Shown: piece by piece, positions 1 through 9,490 of the stretch
Layout of the letters: every line of letters starts with the position of its first letter
Position numbering within the stretch: the first letter of the stretch is position 1
Origin: JACCVG01 sp963790245
Lineage (GTDB): Bacteria; Actinomycetota; Thermoleophilia; Solirubrobacterales; Thermoleophilaceae
Assembly (NCBI GenBank): GCA_963790245.1
Contig: CAWBNP010000002.1
Span: 1,426,001 to 1,490,000, forward strand
Reading direction: 5' to 3'
Length of the DNA: 64,000 nt
The notes under the pieces: generated by a model
Told to the model about the DNA's origin: nothing
The model's input: only the letters and a program-made list of their open reading frames with translations
The model's database searches: none
Translations under genes and position numbers: made by a program

Positions 1-191
1 CGCTTCTCCGGATCGGAGAGGACCGAGTAGGCCTGCTGGACCTCCTTGAACCGCTCTTCGGCGCGCGCGTCATCGGGGTTGCGATCCGGGTGGAACTCGC
101 GGGCGAGCTTGCGGTAGGCCTTCTTGATCTGCTCGTCGGTCGCCTTCTTGGCGACTCCGAGGACGTCGTAGGGATCCTTGGTGGCGGGCAT
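1..191 (-). CDS. dnaJ: Chaperone DnaJ, N-terminal fragment (cut by window edge)
   Basis: Encodes the first 63 residues of DnaJ, the J-protein co-chaperone that stimulates the DnaK ATPase and delivers unfolded clients in the cytoplasm. The visible part is a complete J-domain: it opens PATKDPYDVLGV, carries the invariant HPD tripeptide at residues 34-36, and continues into helix IV (RFKEVQQAYSVLSDPEKR). The rest of the gene lies left of the window. The ATG at 191 is 11 nt after the grpE stop, so it is the third gene of a dnaK-grpE-dnaJ operon. In actinobacteria an hspR repressor gene often follows; this cannot be checked here. Confidence 0.95.
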   Translation of the reverse strand, partial: MPATKDPYDVLGVAKKATDEQIKKAYRKLAREFHPDRNPDDARAEERFKEVQQAYSVLSDPEK

Positions 192-202
192 CGTCGAGCT
201 CC

Positions 203-741
203 TCAGGCGGAGACGATCACCCGCGCGGGGCGCAGGATCGAATCCTCGAGCCGGTAGCCCTTCTCCACGACCTCGACCACGAGCCCGGCTTCCGAGCCCT
301 CCTCGGGTCTGGTCGAAAGCGCCTCATGGACGGTTGGATCAAACGGCTCGCCGACCGGCTCGAAGCCCCTGACCCCGTTGCGCTCGAGCGTGGCGATCAG
401 CTCGGAATGGACGAGCTTGACGCCGTTGGCGAGTCCCTCGCCCGCATCGCCGGCGAGGCCGATCGCGCGCTCGAGGTTGTCGACGACCGGCAAGAGGTCG
501 CGCAGCAGCGGGCCCTTCGCACGGGCGCCCGCGGAGGAGATCTCCTTCGCCGCGCGGCGACGGTAGTTCTCGAAGTCGGCCTGAGTCCGCTGAGCGAGCT
601 CGAGGTACTCGCCCCGCTCGCGCTCGACGCGGGCGGCCGGATCCTCCGGGATCTCCTCGACCGCAGCGACCTCCGGCTCGGCGTCGGGAGCGACGCCCTC
701 GGGCGGCGCCGCTCCGTCGTCGATGACCTTCTCCTCGTCGA

Positions 742-745
<4 letters not shown>
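203..745 (-). CDS. grpE: Nucleotide exchange factor GrpE
   Basis: GrpE releases ADP from DnaK and so resets the chaperone cycle. The 180-residue product has the family layout: an acidic N-terminal tail (residues 1-40), a long heptad-rich helix (about 40-90, with YLELAQRTQADFENYRRR, the most conserved GrpE segment) and a C-terminal beta domain ending in a GYRLEDSILRPARVIVS motif. The GTG start at 745 overlaps the dnaK TGA by four bases (GTGA), implying translational coupling to DnaK. Length and motifs are ordinary for the family. Confidence 0.96.
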
Positions 746-2655
<1,910 letters not shown>

Positions 2656-2662
2656 GCGTCGG

Positions 2663-2700
2663 CCTTTCTCTTGCTAAATCGGTGCCCTAGAACAAATCTA
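2663..2700 (-). promoter_or_regulatory. dnaK leader: ribosome binding site and possible -10
   Basis: Reading toward dnaK there is a TAGATT hexamer (2700-2695) that could be a -10 element and an AAAGG ribosome binding site near 2663-2667. The 93-nt gap 2656-2748 is unusually AT-rich for this window. It also holds a weak inverted pair AATCT (2695-2699) / AGATT (2715-2719). No CTTGAGT-N7-ACTCAAG HspR box or CIRCE element is present. The assignment rests on sequence resemblance only. Confidence 0.4.
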
Positions 2701-2748
2701 AGTCTTGATATAGCAGATTAGCTCGGTCGCCCAGCCGAGCCGGCGCGG

Positions 2749-3381
2749 CTAGATCTTGCTGCGCAGGAAGACGAACAGCGGGTGGCCGGGCTCGTCGAGG
2801 ATCGCCTCGATGCGGGTCGTGGAGCCTTCCGGCGCTTCGGCGAGGATCCGCGCGCTCAGCTCGTACGCGTCCTCCTCCGTCAGCGCGCCGACCAGCAGAT
2901 AGCGCCAGCGGCGGGTGACGGGCAGGCCCTCGCCGCGCAGCTGCTCCGCGAAGGCGACGGTCTCGGAGTGGCCGGGTAGTTCGACCCGGACCTCCCAGTC
3001 GTAAGTGCCCTGCTCGGCCAGCTCGATCAACTCGGCGGCCTCGTGGCGCTCGTGCTCGGCCTCGCGCTCGGCGTCGGTCCTCGGAAGCGGGATCGCCGCG
3101 TCCTTCCAGGCCTGCTCGTCAGGATGCCAGCGGGTCATGCCGAGGGTCGCTTCGATCCCGGCCTGGGCGATCAGATCCTTGACGACCGTCTCCGCGGTCC
3201 GCGCGCCGTCCTCGGTCGCCGAGTAGAGGAAGACGTGCGGCCCATCGTGGGTGACGATCGTGCGGCGGCCGAGCGCCTCCTGGGCTTCCTCGTCGAGGTC
3301 GACGGCGAGCAGCCGCTCGCCCATCGAGACACCTGCGGCCTCGTCGCCGACGGTCACCTCAACGCGCCACTCGTCGCTCAT
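2749..3381 (-). CDS. Conserved protein of unknown function, 210 aa
   Basis: I do not recognise a characterised family. The protein is soluble and acidic, with two related halves. Residues about 5-85 contain a GERLLAVDLDEEAQEALGRR-like segment followed by VTHDGPHVFLYS. Residues about 130-205 repeat the plan with ELPGHSETVAFAEQLRGEG, RRWRYLLVGALTEEDA and a final HPLFVFLRSKI. Between them is the charged linker PRTDAEREAEHERHEAAEL. This suggests two alpha/beta sandwich repeats, perhaps RraB-like, but that is inference. The ATG at 3381 overlaps the endonuclease III stop (ATGA), and dnaK follows 93 nt downstream, so it is cotranscribed with nth. In-frame codons upstream of 3381 belong to a shadow frame. 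Confidence 0.75.
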   Translation of the reverse strand: MSDEWRVEVTVGDEAAGVSMGERLLAVDLDEEAQEALGRRTIVTHDGPHVFLYSATEDGARTAETVVKDLIAQAGIEATLGMTRWHPDEQAWKDAAIPLPRTDAEREAEHERHEAAELIELAEQGTYDWEVRVELPGHSETVAFAEQLRGEGLPVTRRWRYLLVGALTEEDAYELSARILAEAPEGSTTRIEAILDEPGHPLFVFLRSKI

Positions 3382-4076
3382 GGGCGCGACTTTACTTGGG
3401 CGCGTCCGTGAGGACACATCCGCAGCAGGGGGCACTCCGTGCACCTCGGCCGCTGGGCCTTGCAGGTTCGGCGGCCGTGCCGAATCAGATTCATGTGGAG
3501 GTCGTATGCGTCGTCGGGGTCGACGAGCCGCAGCAGTTCGTCGTGCTCCTCCTCGAAGGAAGCCTTCGGACGGAACAGGCCGAGCCGCTTGCCGACCCGG
3601 TCGACGTGGGTGTCGACCGGGATGTCGGGCAGGCCGTAGGAGAAGAGCAGCACGCAAGCCGTCGTCTTGCGGCCGACACCGGGCAGCGAGCAGAGGAACT
3701 CGCGCGAGCGCTGCAGCGGCGCCGTCTCGAGCCATGTGAGGTCGTCACCGTCGAGCTGCCTCAGAACGGCCTGGATCCGCGCCGCCTTGACGTTGGCGAG
3801 TCCGCCCGGCCGGATCGCGTCGGCGACGTCGTCCTCGGGCGCGAGGGAGATCGCCTCCCAGTCGGCGAACCGCTCCCGCAACCGGCCGTAGGCGACGTCG
3901 CGGTTGCCGTCGCTCGTGTGCTGGGAGAGGATCGTCAACACGAGCTCGTGGACGGGCTCGCGGTGGGGGACGAGCACGGCCTCGCCGTAGGTCTCGCGCA
4001 GCCGGTCGCGGATCGCTCGCACGCGCGCGCGCCGCGGACGCTGCCAGTCGGTCTTGCGGGTGGTGCGGGGAGCCAC
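3378..4076 (-). CDS. nth: Endonuclease III (DNA glycosylase/AP lyase)
   Basis: Base-excision repair enzyme that removes oxidised pyrimidines and nicks the abasic site. The 232-residue product has the helix-hairpin-helix LPGVGRKTTACVLL, whose Lys is the Schiff-base nucleophile, then the catalytic Asp in IPVDTHVDRVGKRLGL. At the C-terminus is the 4Fe-4S pattern C-x6-C-x2-C-x5-C (CKAQRPRCTECPLLRMC). The GTG at 4076 is chosen because the hexamer TACGTT ends 6 nt before it, the spacing of a leaderless transcript; frame upstream of this is non-homologous. The stop overlaps the next start (ATGA). Confidence 0.95.
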   Translation of the reverse strand: MAPRTTRKTDWQRPRRARVRAIRDRLRETYGEAVLVPHREPVHELVLTILSQHTSDGNRDVAYGRLRERFADWEAISLAPEDDVADAIRPGGLANVKAARIQAVLRQLDGDDLTWLETAPLQRSREFLCSLPGVGRKTTACVLLFSYGLPDIPVDTHVDRVGKRLGLFRPKASFEEEHDELLRLVDPDDAYDLHMNLIRHGRRTCKAQRPRCTECPLLRMCPHGRAQVKSRP

Positions 4077-4082
4077 GCGGCC

Positions 4083-4088
4083 AACGTA
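4083..4088 (-). promoter_or_regulatory. -10-like TANNNT element of nth
   Basis: TACGTT on the minus strand, 6 nt before the GTG start of nth. The spacing places transcription initiation on the start codon, so the mRNA would be leaderless. There is no Shine-Dalgarno. Confidence 0.55.
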
Positions 4089-4101
4089 CCGGGGCGCGAT
4101 G

Positions 4102-4116
4102 AGACCCACCGGGTCT
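4102..4116. repeat. Palindrome AGACCC-ACC-GGGTCT
   Basis: Perfect 6-bp inverted repeat with a 3-nt loop in the divergent gap between nth and the hydrolase gene. It resembles the GACCCC-GGT-GGGGTC palindromes near 46105, 52593 and 17194, so it is listed as a member of a dispersed family. Confidence 0.55.
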
Positions 4117-4157
4117 TCATCCGGCGACGGTGGCCCCTGAGGGGCGCTGCTCGATGA

Positions 4158-4163
4158 TATGAA
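4158..4163 (+). promoter_or_regulatory. -10-like element of the hydrolase gene
   Basis: TATGAA, 6 nt before the ATG at 4170; a variant of the TANNNT hexamer at leaderless spacing. No Shine-Dalgarno is present. Confidence 0.4.
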
Positions 4164-4169
4164 CCGCGG

Positions 4170-4991
4170 ATGGCCGAGATCCGCGAGCGCACGGTCACGG
4201 TCGAGGATGTCTCGATCTTCCTGCGCGAGGCCGAGCCGCCCGCCGGCGCCCTGCCGACTCTCTATGTCCACGGCAACCCGACGAACTCGGAGATCTGGAC
4301 CGGGCCGCTCGAGCTGACCGGCGGCCTCGCGCCCGACCTGCCCGGCTGGGGTCGCTCGGCCAAGCCTTCCCACATCGACTACTCGCCCGAAGGGCTCGCC
4401 GCCTACCTGACGGGGCTGGTGGAGAGCGAGGGGCTCGGCCGCTTCAACCTCGTCGTGCATGACTGGGGAGCGCTCGCGCTGGCGATGGACCGCGCGGTGC
4501 TCAAGCGGGTCGAGCGGCTCGTCATCATCGATGGTGTACCGCTATTCGACTCCTACCGCTGGCACCGGGTGGGCCGCGTATGGCGGGTACCCGTGCTCGG
4601 GGAGCTGTCAATGGGGTTCACCACTCGGCGGGTGCTCGGGCTGCTCGCGGGCAGGGCCTTCCCGAACCGCGGAGGGACCCCGGACGAGTTCCTCGATCTC
4701 GTCTGGAACGGGTTCGACCAAGGCACCCAGCGGGCGATCCTCAAGCTCTACCGCTCGGCTGACCCCGAGACACTCGCCGCCGCAGGCGTCCGCCTGGGTG
4801 CGATCACGGGACCGACACTCGTCATCTGGGGTAGGGCAGACCCGTTCATCGGGACCGAGTTCGCGCAGCGGTACGCCGACGCGGTCGGTGGCCCGGCCGA
4901 GGTCGAGCTCGTCGATGCGGGGCATTGGCCTTGGCTCGACAGACCTGAACTGGTCGAGCGAATCGCACGGTTCGTGATTGGCGGGCCGTGA
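4170..4991 (+). CDS. Alpha/beta hydrolase, haloalkane dehalogenase-like
   Basis: Cytoplasmic alpha/beta hydrolase of 273 residues. HGNPT near residue 35 supplies the oxyanion region. The nucleophile elbow is VVHDWGALA with Asp instead of Ser, as in haloalkane dehalogenases and related epoxide-hydrolase-like enzymes. The late Asp is probably in WGRADPFIG and the catalytic His in VDAGHWPWLDRP. An Asp nucleophile means an ester intermediate with the enzyme, but the substrate (halide, epoxide or other) cannot be deduced. The stop overlaps the start of the phosphatidyltransferase gene, so the two are cotranscribed. Start chosen at the ATG because the N-terminal strand begins directly after it. Confidence 0.85.
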   Translation: MAEIRERTVTVEDVSIFLREAEPPAGALPTLYVHGNPTNSEIWTGPLELTGGLAPDLPGWGRSAKPSHIDYSPEGLAAYLTGLVESEGLGRFNLVVHDWGALALAMDRAVLKRVERLVIIDGVPLFDSYRWHRVGRVWRVPVLGELSMGFTTRRVLGLLAGRAFPNRGGTPDEFLDLVWNGFDQGTQRAILKLYRSADPETLAAAGVRLGAITGPTLVIWGRADPFIGTEFAQRYADAVGGPAEVELVDAGHWPWLDRPELVERIARFVIGGP

Positions 4992-5596
4992 TGAGCGACG
5001 CTCCCCGGACCATCTCCGGAGCCCGCGTGATGGCACGCACCGCGTTGATCGAATCGCGGCTGACGCCGAATGCGATATCGCTGACCGGGCTCATCGGCAA
5101 CCTGCTCGCCGCTTTCCTCGTGCTGCAGGAACTGTGGATCTGGGCCGGCGTCGCGTTCATCGTCGGCTCGGTGATGGACACGCTCGACGGGCGCTACTCG
5201 CGGATGTCGGGCAAGGGCACGCCGTTCGGCGCGTTCCTCGACTCGACGCTCGACCGGATCGAGGAGGGCGTCGTGCTGACCGCGGTCGCCGTTTACTTCG
5301 TGCGCACCGGCGACGAGATCGCCGTGGCCGCGGTCGTGGTTGCTGTGCTCGCCTCGCTGATGGTCTCCTACACCCGCGCGCGCGCCGAGGCACTCGGCGT
5401 CGAATGCAAGGTCGGTTTGGCAACGCGGGCCGTGCGCGTGGTGATCATTTCGGCGGGCCTGCTCTTCGCCCAAGGGCTCGGCATCGGTACATTCCAACTG
5501 CTGGAACCGGCGATCTACCTGCTCGCGGGCCTGACAACGGTGACAGTGATCCAGCGTGTCCTTCACGTTCGCGAGGAGCTCAGGCAGCCAGCCTGA
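4991..5596 (+). CDS. CDP-alcohol phosphatidyltransferase, probable phosphatidylinositol-phosphate synthase
   Basis: Integral membrane enzyme of about 201 residues that transfers a phosphatidyl group from CDP-diacylglycerol to an alcohol acceptor. The CDP-alcohol signature is seen at about residues 60-85: DTLDGRYSRMSGKG followed by GAFLDSTLDR, giving the D-x2-D-G-...-G-x3-D-x3-D pattern that binds metal and CDP. Five to six hydrophobic helices follow. The acceptor is inferred from the next gene, inositol-3-phosphate synthase; in actinobacteria such enzymes join CDP-DAG and inositol phosphate to give phosphatidylinositol phosphate. ATG at 4991 overlaps the hydrolase TGA by one base; GTG at 4988 (GTGA) is an alternative. 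Other phospholipid head groups cannot be excluded. Confidence 0.85.
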   Translation: MSDAPRTISGARVMARTALIESRLTPNAISLTGLIGNLLAAFLVLQELWIWAGVAFIVGSVMDTLDGRYSRMSGKGTPFGAFLDSTLDRIEEGVVLTAVAVYFVRTGDEIAVAAVVVAVLASLMVSYTRARAEALGVECKVGLATRAVRVVIISAGLLFAQGLGIGTFQLLEPAIYLLAGLTTVTVIQRVLHVREELRQPA

Positions 5597-5691
5597 GCAT
5601 GTGAACGAACGTAACGAAGTGGGTACGACGGGGTTGCATTCTCCCGGTCGCCACGCGGCCTCACCAAACTTTCCGAAGAGGGGTTTTCGAC

Positions 5692-6855
5692 TTGACTGAG
5701 CACATCACCAACGGCGCTTCGCGCTACCAGACCGAGAAGGTCCGAGTCGCGATCATCGGCGTCGGCAACTGCGCGTCCTCGTTCGTTCAGGGCGTCCAGT
5801 ACTACCGCGACGCAGATCCGAACGAGCGCGTTCCCGGCCTCATGCATGTCGACCTCGGTGGCTACCACGTCTCCGACATCGAGTTCTCGGCGGCGTTCGA
5901 CATCGACACCGACAAGGTCGGCAAGGACCTCTCCGAGGCGATCTGGTCGGGCCAGAACAACACGATCAAGTTCGCCGACGTGCCGAAGCTCGACGTGCCG
6001 GTCCAGCGCGGCATGACCCATGACGGGCTCGGCAAGTACCTCAAAGAGAAGATCACCAAGGCGCCCGGCGAGACGGCCGACATCGTCTCGATCCTCAAGG
6101 AGACCAAGACCGACGTCGTCGTTTCGTACCTGCCGGTCGGATCCGAGCTCGCAACCAAGTGGTACGTGGAGCAGATCCTCGAGGCGGGCTGCGGCTTCGT
6201 CAATTGCATCCCCGTGTTCATCGCGCGCGAGGAGTACTGGGGTAACCGCTTCGCCCAGAAGGGGCTGCCGATCGTCGGCGACGACATCAAGTCCCAGGTC
6301 GGCGCGACGATCGTCCATCGCCAGCTCGCTCGCCTGTTCGGCGATCGCGGCGTGAAGATGCTGCGCACCTCGCAGCTCAACGTCGGCGGCAACATGGACT
6401 TCTACAACATGCTCGAGCGCGAGCGGTTGGAGTCCAAGAAGATCTCCAAGACCAACGCCGTTACCTCGATCATGGAGCACGAGCTGCCCAAGGACGATGT
6501 CTACATCGGCCCCTCGGACTACGTGCCGTGGCTGACCGACCGCAAGTGGGCCCACATCCGCGTCGAGGGTCAGGCCTTTGGCGACGTGCCCCTGAACCTG
6601 GAGCTCAAGCTCGAGGTCTGGGACTCGCCGAACTCGGCCGGAATCGTCACCGACGCGGTGCGCTGCTGCAAGCTGGCTCTGAACCACGGCATCGGCGGCC
6701 CGCTCGAAGGGCCGAGCTCCTACCTGATGAAGTCCCCACCGGTCCAGGTGCCCGACTCGGTCGCTCGCGACAACACCGAGGCGTTCATCGCCGAGCACGG
6801 GGGAGCGCCGAAGCTGCCCGGCAAGGGCAAGGTGCGGGTGCACGAGCACCGGTAG
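5692..6855 (+). CDS. ino1: Inositol-3-phosphate synthase
   Basis: NAD-dependent cyclisation of glucose-6-phosphate to 1L-myo-inositol-1(3)-phosphate, the entry step to inositol lipids and mycothiol. The 387-residue protein is the short prokaryotic form. VRVAIIGVGNCASSFVQG at residues 17-34 is the NAD-binding loop; SQLNVGGNMDFYNM, KSQVGATIVHRQLARLF and SDYVPWLTDRKWAHIRVEG are family-specific active-site segments, and the domain ends with GGPLEGPSSYLMKSPP. The start is TTG at 5692, 11 nt after an AGAGGGG ribosome binding site; no better start lies nearby. The 95-nt gap before it may hold its own promoter. Confidence 0.96.
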   Translation: MTEHITNGASRYQTEKVRVAIIGVGNCASSFVQGVQYYRDADPNERVPGLMHVDLGGYHVSDIEFSAAFDIDTDKVGKDLSEAIWSGQNNTIKFADVPKLDVPVQRGMTHDGLGKYLKEKITKAPGETADIVSILKETKTDVVVSYLPVGSELATKWYVEQILEAGCGFVNCIPVFIAREEYWGNRFAQKGLPIVGDDIKSQVGATIVHRQLARLFGDRGVKMLRTSQLNVGGNMDFYNMLERERLESKKISKTNAVTSIMEHELPKDDVYIGPSDYVPWLTDRKWAHIRVEGQAFGDVPLNLELKLEVWDSPNSAGIVTDAVRCCKLALNHGIGGPLEGPSSYLMKSPPVQVPDSVARDNTEAFIAEHGGAPKLPGKGKVRVHEHR

Positions 6856-6916
6856 CCCGCGCCCGCGGGTGTCCCTCGCTCCTACGCGGACTTGGCTCTC
6901 GGCGCTCGGCCGAGTC

Positions 6917-6922
6917 TATGCT
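6917..6922 (+). promoter_or_regulatory. -10-like element of the GT-PHP gene
   Basis: TATGCT followed by 7 nt and the GTG at 6930. This spacing decides the start: the ATG at 6918 falls inside the hexamer itself and is therefore unlikely to be translated from this promoter. Confidence 0.5.
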
Positions 6923-6929
6923 CGGCCAC

Positions 6930-8837
6930 GTGCCCTTCCGGATCGCCCAGGTCACTCCCTACCCCTGGGAGCAGGTCAACGGCGTCAACACATATGTCGA
7001 CCGGCTGACCGGGGAGTTGCGCGGACGCGGCCACGAGGTCGTGGTGGTGGCGCCGTCGGAGTCGCGCGCGCTGATCCGCGAGTCGCGTGCACTCGTCGCC
7101 CGGATCGAGGTCGATCCGGCTGCTCCATTCGCCGCCGGAGCTCCACCGGTGCTCGCGGTCGGCCAAGCGGTCCCCGGATCGCCCGGGCGGCGCGCGGGTG
7201 GGCTGCCGCTGACGGCGAACGCCTCGCGCACGATCGAGCAGCTGCTCGAGCACGGGGCCTTCGACTTCGTCCACGTCCACGAGCCGTTTGCCCCGAGTGT
7301 CGCCTCGGTGGCGCTGCGCCATTCGCGCGCGCTCAACGTCGGGAGCTTCCACTCCCCCGCCGAGCGGGTCATCTCGACCCAGGTCGTGCGGCGCTTCTTT
7401 GAGCTGTTCTTCGGCCGGCTCGACGGCCGTAGCGCGAGCTTCGCCGCGACCGCCGACCTTCTGCGGCGGTTCTTCCCGGGTGACTACGAGCTGATAGCGC
7501 CCGGAGCGGATCCGGCGCCGCCCGCGGCCCGATCCTCGGACGGGATCTTCGACATCGTCTTCCTTTCGACCGAGGAGCGGCCCGCCCAGCGCGTGTTCCT
7601 TCGCGCCCTGCGCCAGGTGCCCGCGACCCTCCCTTGGCGAGCGACCGTCTGGTCGCCGGTGACGGCGCCTCAGCCGGCAACCCCGCTCGCGCGCAGCCTG
7701 CGCGATCGCGTCAACTTCGTCGGCCCCTCGGCGGGCAGCGCCTCGGAGATGCTCGCGAAGGCGCACATCGCCGTGCTCGCCTCGACCGGGATAGACCCCT
7801 CGCCCCAGACCCTGCTTTCCGCGCTCGCGGCCGGCGCCGTGCCCGTCGCCGCGCGGCTTCCGGAGTACGAGGACATCCTGCGCGAGGGCGAGCTCGGGCT
7901 GCTTTTCATGCCGAAGGACGCCGACACCCTCGGGGCCCAGATGACCCGCTTGATCGAGGATGCCCAGCTGCGCGAGCACCTGCGCGGAAGGATCGAGAAG
8001 GCCGCTCCACAGCTCGCCTGGCCGGGCGTCGCCGACCGGTTCGAGGGGATGTACGAGCGGATCGCGGGGCGCCGCCAGGACGAGCGCGGGAAGCCGGCCG
8101 TCCGCAAGCGCCTCAACTCGCGCCCGCTGATCGACGTCGACCTGCACATGCACACCGATCACTCCCACGACTGCGCGACTCCGGTTGAGACGCTGCTGGC
8201 GACCGCTCGCGAGGTCGGGCTCGGCGCGATCGCGATCACCGACCACAACGAGGTCTCGGGCGCCCACGCTGCTCGCGAGCTCGCCGAGGAGTACGGCGTG
8301 AAGGTAATCGTCTCCGAAGAGGTCAAGACGGCCGACCAGGGCGAGGTGATCGGTCTGTTCATCGAGGACAAGATCGAGCGCGGCCTGACGCTCGCCGAAA
8401 CGATCGCCGAGATCCGCCGCCAGAACGGGCTCGTCTACATCCCTCACCCATTCGACCGGATGCACTCGGTTCCCGACTACGAGCACCTGCTCGGAATCGT
8501 CGAGGAGATCGATGCGATCGAGGTCTTCAACGCGCGGGTCGCAATCGCTTCGTTCAACGAAGAGGCGGCTCGCTTCGCCTCCAAGTACCGAATCGTCGCA
8601 GGGGCCGGATCCGACAGCCACGTCGCACAGGGGCTCGGCTCGGTGCGGATCCGGATGCGCTCCTTCGACGGCCCGGAGGAGTTCCTCGAGTCCCTGCGGG
8701 AGGCCGACATCGTCCGTAGTCGCCAGAGCCTGCTGTATGTGCAGGCGCTCAAGTTCATCCAAACGAAGGGTCCCGGACCGTCAGGCCGGGGAGCCGCGAA
8801 GGGAGCGGCGCGCCGACGGCGAAGAGGCAAGGACTGA
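6930..8837 (+). CDS. Glycosyltransferase (GT4-like) fused to PHP phosphoesterase domain
   Basis: A 635-residue two-domain protein. Residues 1-390 are a GT-B glycosyltransferase resembling PimA/MshA-type family 4: RIAQVTPYPWEQVNGVNTYVDRL, then GHEVVVVAP, then a C-terminal Rossmann half with LAKAHIAVLAS. The usual EX7E motif is degraded to D...S (DPSPQTLLSALAAG). Residues 405-600 form a PHP metal-dependent phosphoesterase: DLHMHTDHSHDC, ITDHNEVSG, VIVSEEVK, YIPHPFD, EVFNAR and GSDSHVAQGLG give the full set of metal ligands. The tail is Arg/Lys rich. The gene lies between ino1 and a glycosylase-like gene. A role in making and dephosphorylating an inositol glycoside or glycolipid is inference. 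Confidence 0.88.
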   Translation: MPFRIAQVTPYPWEQVNGVNTYVDRLTGELRGRGHEVVVVAPSESRALIRESRALVARIEVDPAAPFAAGAPPVLAVGQAVPGSPGRRAGGLPLTANASRTIEQLLEHGAFDFVHVHEPFAPSVASVALRHSRALNVGSFHSPAERVISTQVVRRFFELFFGRLDGRSASFAATADLLRRFFPGDYELIAPGADPAPPAARSSDGIFDIVFLSTEERPAQRVFLRALRQVPATLPWRATVWSPVTAPQPATPLARSLRDRVNFVGPSAGSASEMLAKAHIAVLASTGIDPSPQTLLSALAAGAVPVAARLPEYEDILREGELGLLFMPKDADTLGAQMTRLIEDAQLREHLRGRIEKAAPQLAWPGVADRFEGMYERIAGRRQDERGKPAVRKRLNSRPLIDVDLHMHTDHSHDCATPVETLLATAREVGLGAIAITDHNEVSGAHAARELAEEYGVKVIVSEEVKTADQGEVIGLFIEDKIERGLTLAETIAEIRRQNGLVYIPHPFDRMHSVPDYEHLLGIVEEIDAIEVFNARVAIASFNEEAARFASKYRIVAGAGSDSHVAQGLGSVRIRMRSFDGPEEFLESLREADIVRSRQSLLYVQALKFIQTKGPGPSGRGAAKGAARRRRRGKD

Positions 8838-9490
8838 TGCAGACACGAGGACAGCAGCCGGAGACGTCAAAACAAGCTGGCCGGATGCCTGCAACCGAAG
8901 ATGAGATCCGCGAGAAGTACCTCGAGCGCGCGATCCGCGAGCTCAACCAGCTCACCCGGGACATCCAGGCTTGCGAGCACTGCCCGCGCGGCAATGTTAT
9001 GCCGGTGCTCGGCTCAGGCCATCCGCAGGCCGACATCATGCTCGTCAAGTACGCGCCGGCAGCCGCCGAGATCGAGGAGGGCGTCGCCTTCTACGGCCGC
9101 TCCGGAAGCGCCCTGATGAAGAGCTTCAAGCGGCTCGGCATCGACCCGCTGGTCGTCTACGGGACCGTCTTCATCAAGTGCCCGGTCGCCGACACCGAGC
9201 TCTCCGCGCCCGAGTGCCGCGGGCGCGTCCACGAGGAGATCTCGATCGTCGCCCCGCGGATCATCGTGACGATCGGCGGGGAGGCCTTCGATGAGCTCGG
9301 CGAGCTGGCGCTACCGCTTGCGCGGCCGGTCAAGCCCGAGCCGGGCGTGATTCAGAAGCTGACTCCGAGCATCGACCTGCTGCACGTGCCCGACATCGAG
9401 GCCTCGCTCGACGACGAGCAGGCCAAGCGCGACTTCTGGGCCGCCTTCCGCAAGCTCGGCGACTGGTACGCCGAGCTGCCGCCCTACTAG
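8837..9490 (+). CDS. Uracil-DNA glycosylase family 4/5-like protein, divergent
   Basis: A 217-residue protein with the UDG superfamily fold pattern. CEHCPRG near residue 47, then KCP and PEC, give four cysteines in the order used by family 4 enzymes for a 4Fe-4S cluster. GSGHPQADIMLVKYAP aligns with the phosphate-binding strand and IVTIGGEAFDEL with the core helix. Key catalytic features are weak: motif A (GEAPGxxED in family 4) reads KYAPAAAEIEEG and the HPS loop reads LLHVPDIEAS. The Cys pair after KCP is closer than usual. Glycosylase activity is therefore uncertain. ATG 8837 overlaps the previous TGA by one base, so it is translationally coupled to the GT-PHP gene. Confidence 0.75.
   Translation: MQTRGQQPETSKQAGRMPATEDEIREKYLERAIRELNQLTRDIQACEHCPRGNVMPVLGSGHPQADIMLVKYAPAAAEIEEGVAFYGRSGSALMKSFKRLGIDPLVVYGTVFIKCPVADTELSAPECRGRVHEEISIVAPRIIVTIGGEAFDELGELALPLARPVKPEPGVIQKLTPSIDLLHVPDIEASLDDEQAKRDFWAAFRKLGDWYAELPPY

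Noticed and set aside
2656..2748. CIRCE or HAIR operator upstream of dnaK
   Set aside because: Only a 5-bp inverted pair was found; neither the CIRCE TTAGCACTC pattern nor CTTGAGT-N7-ACTCAAG is present.
6918..6929. ATG at 6918 as the start of the GT-PHP gene
   Set aside because: It lies inside the -10-like hexamer; GTG at 6930 fits the leaderless spacing.
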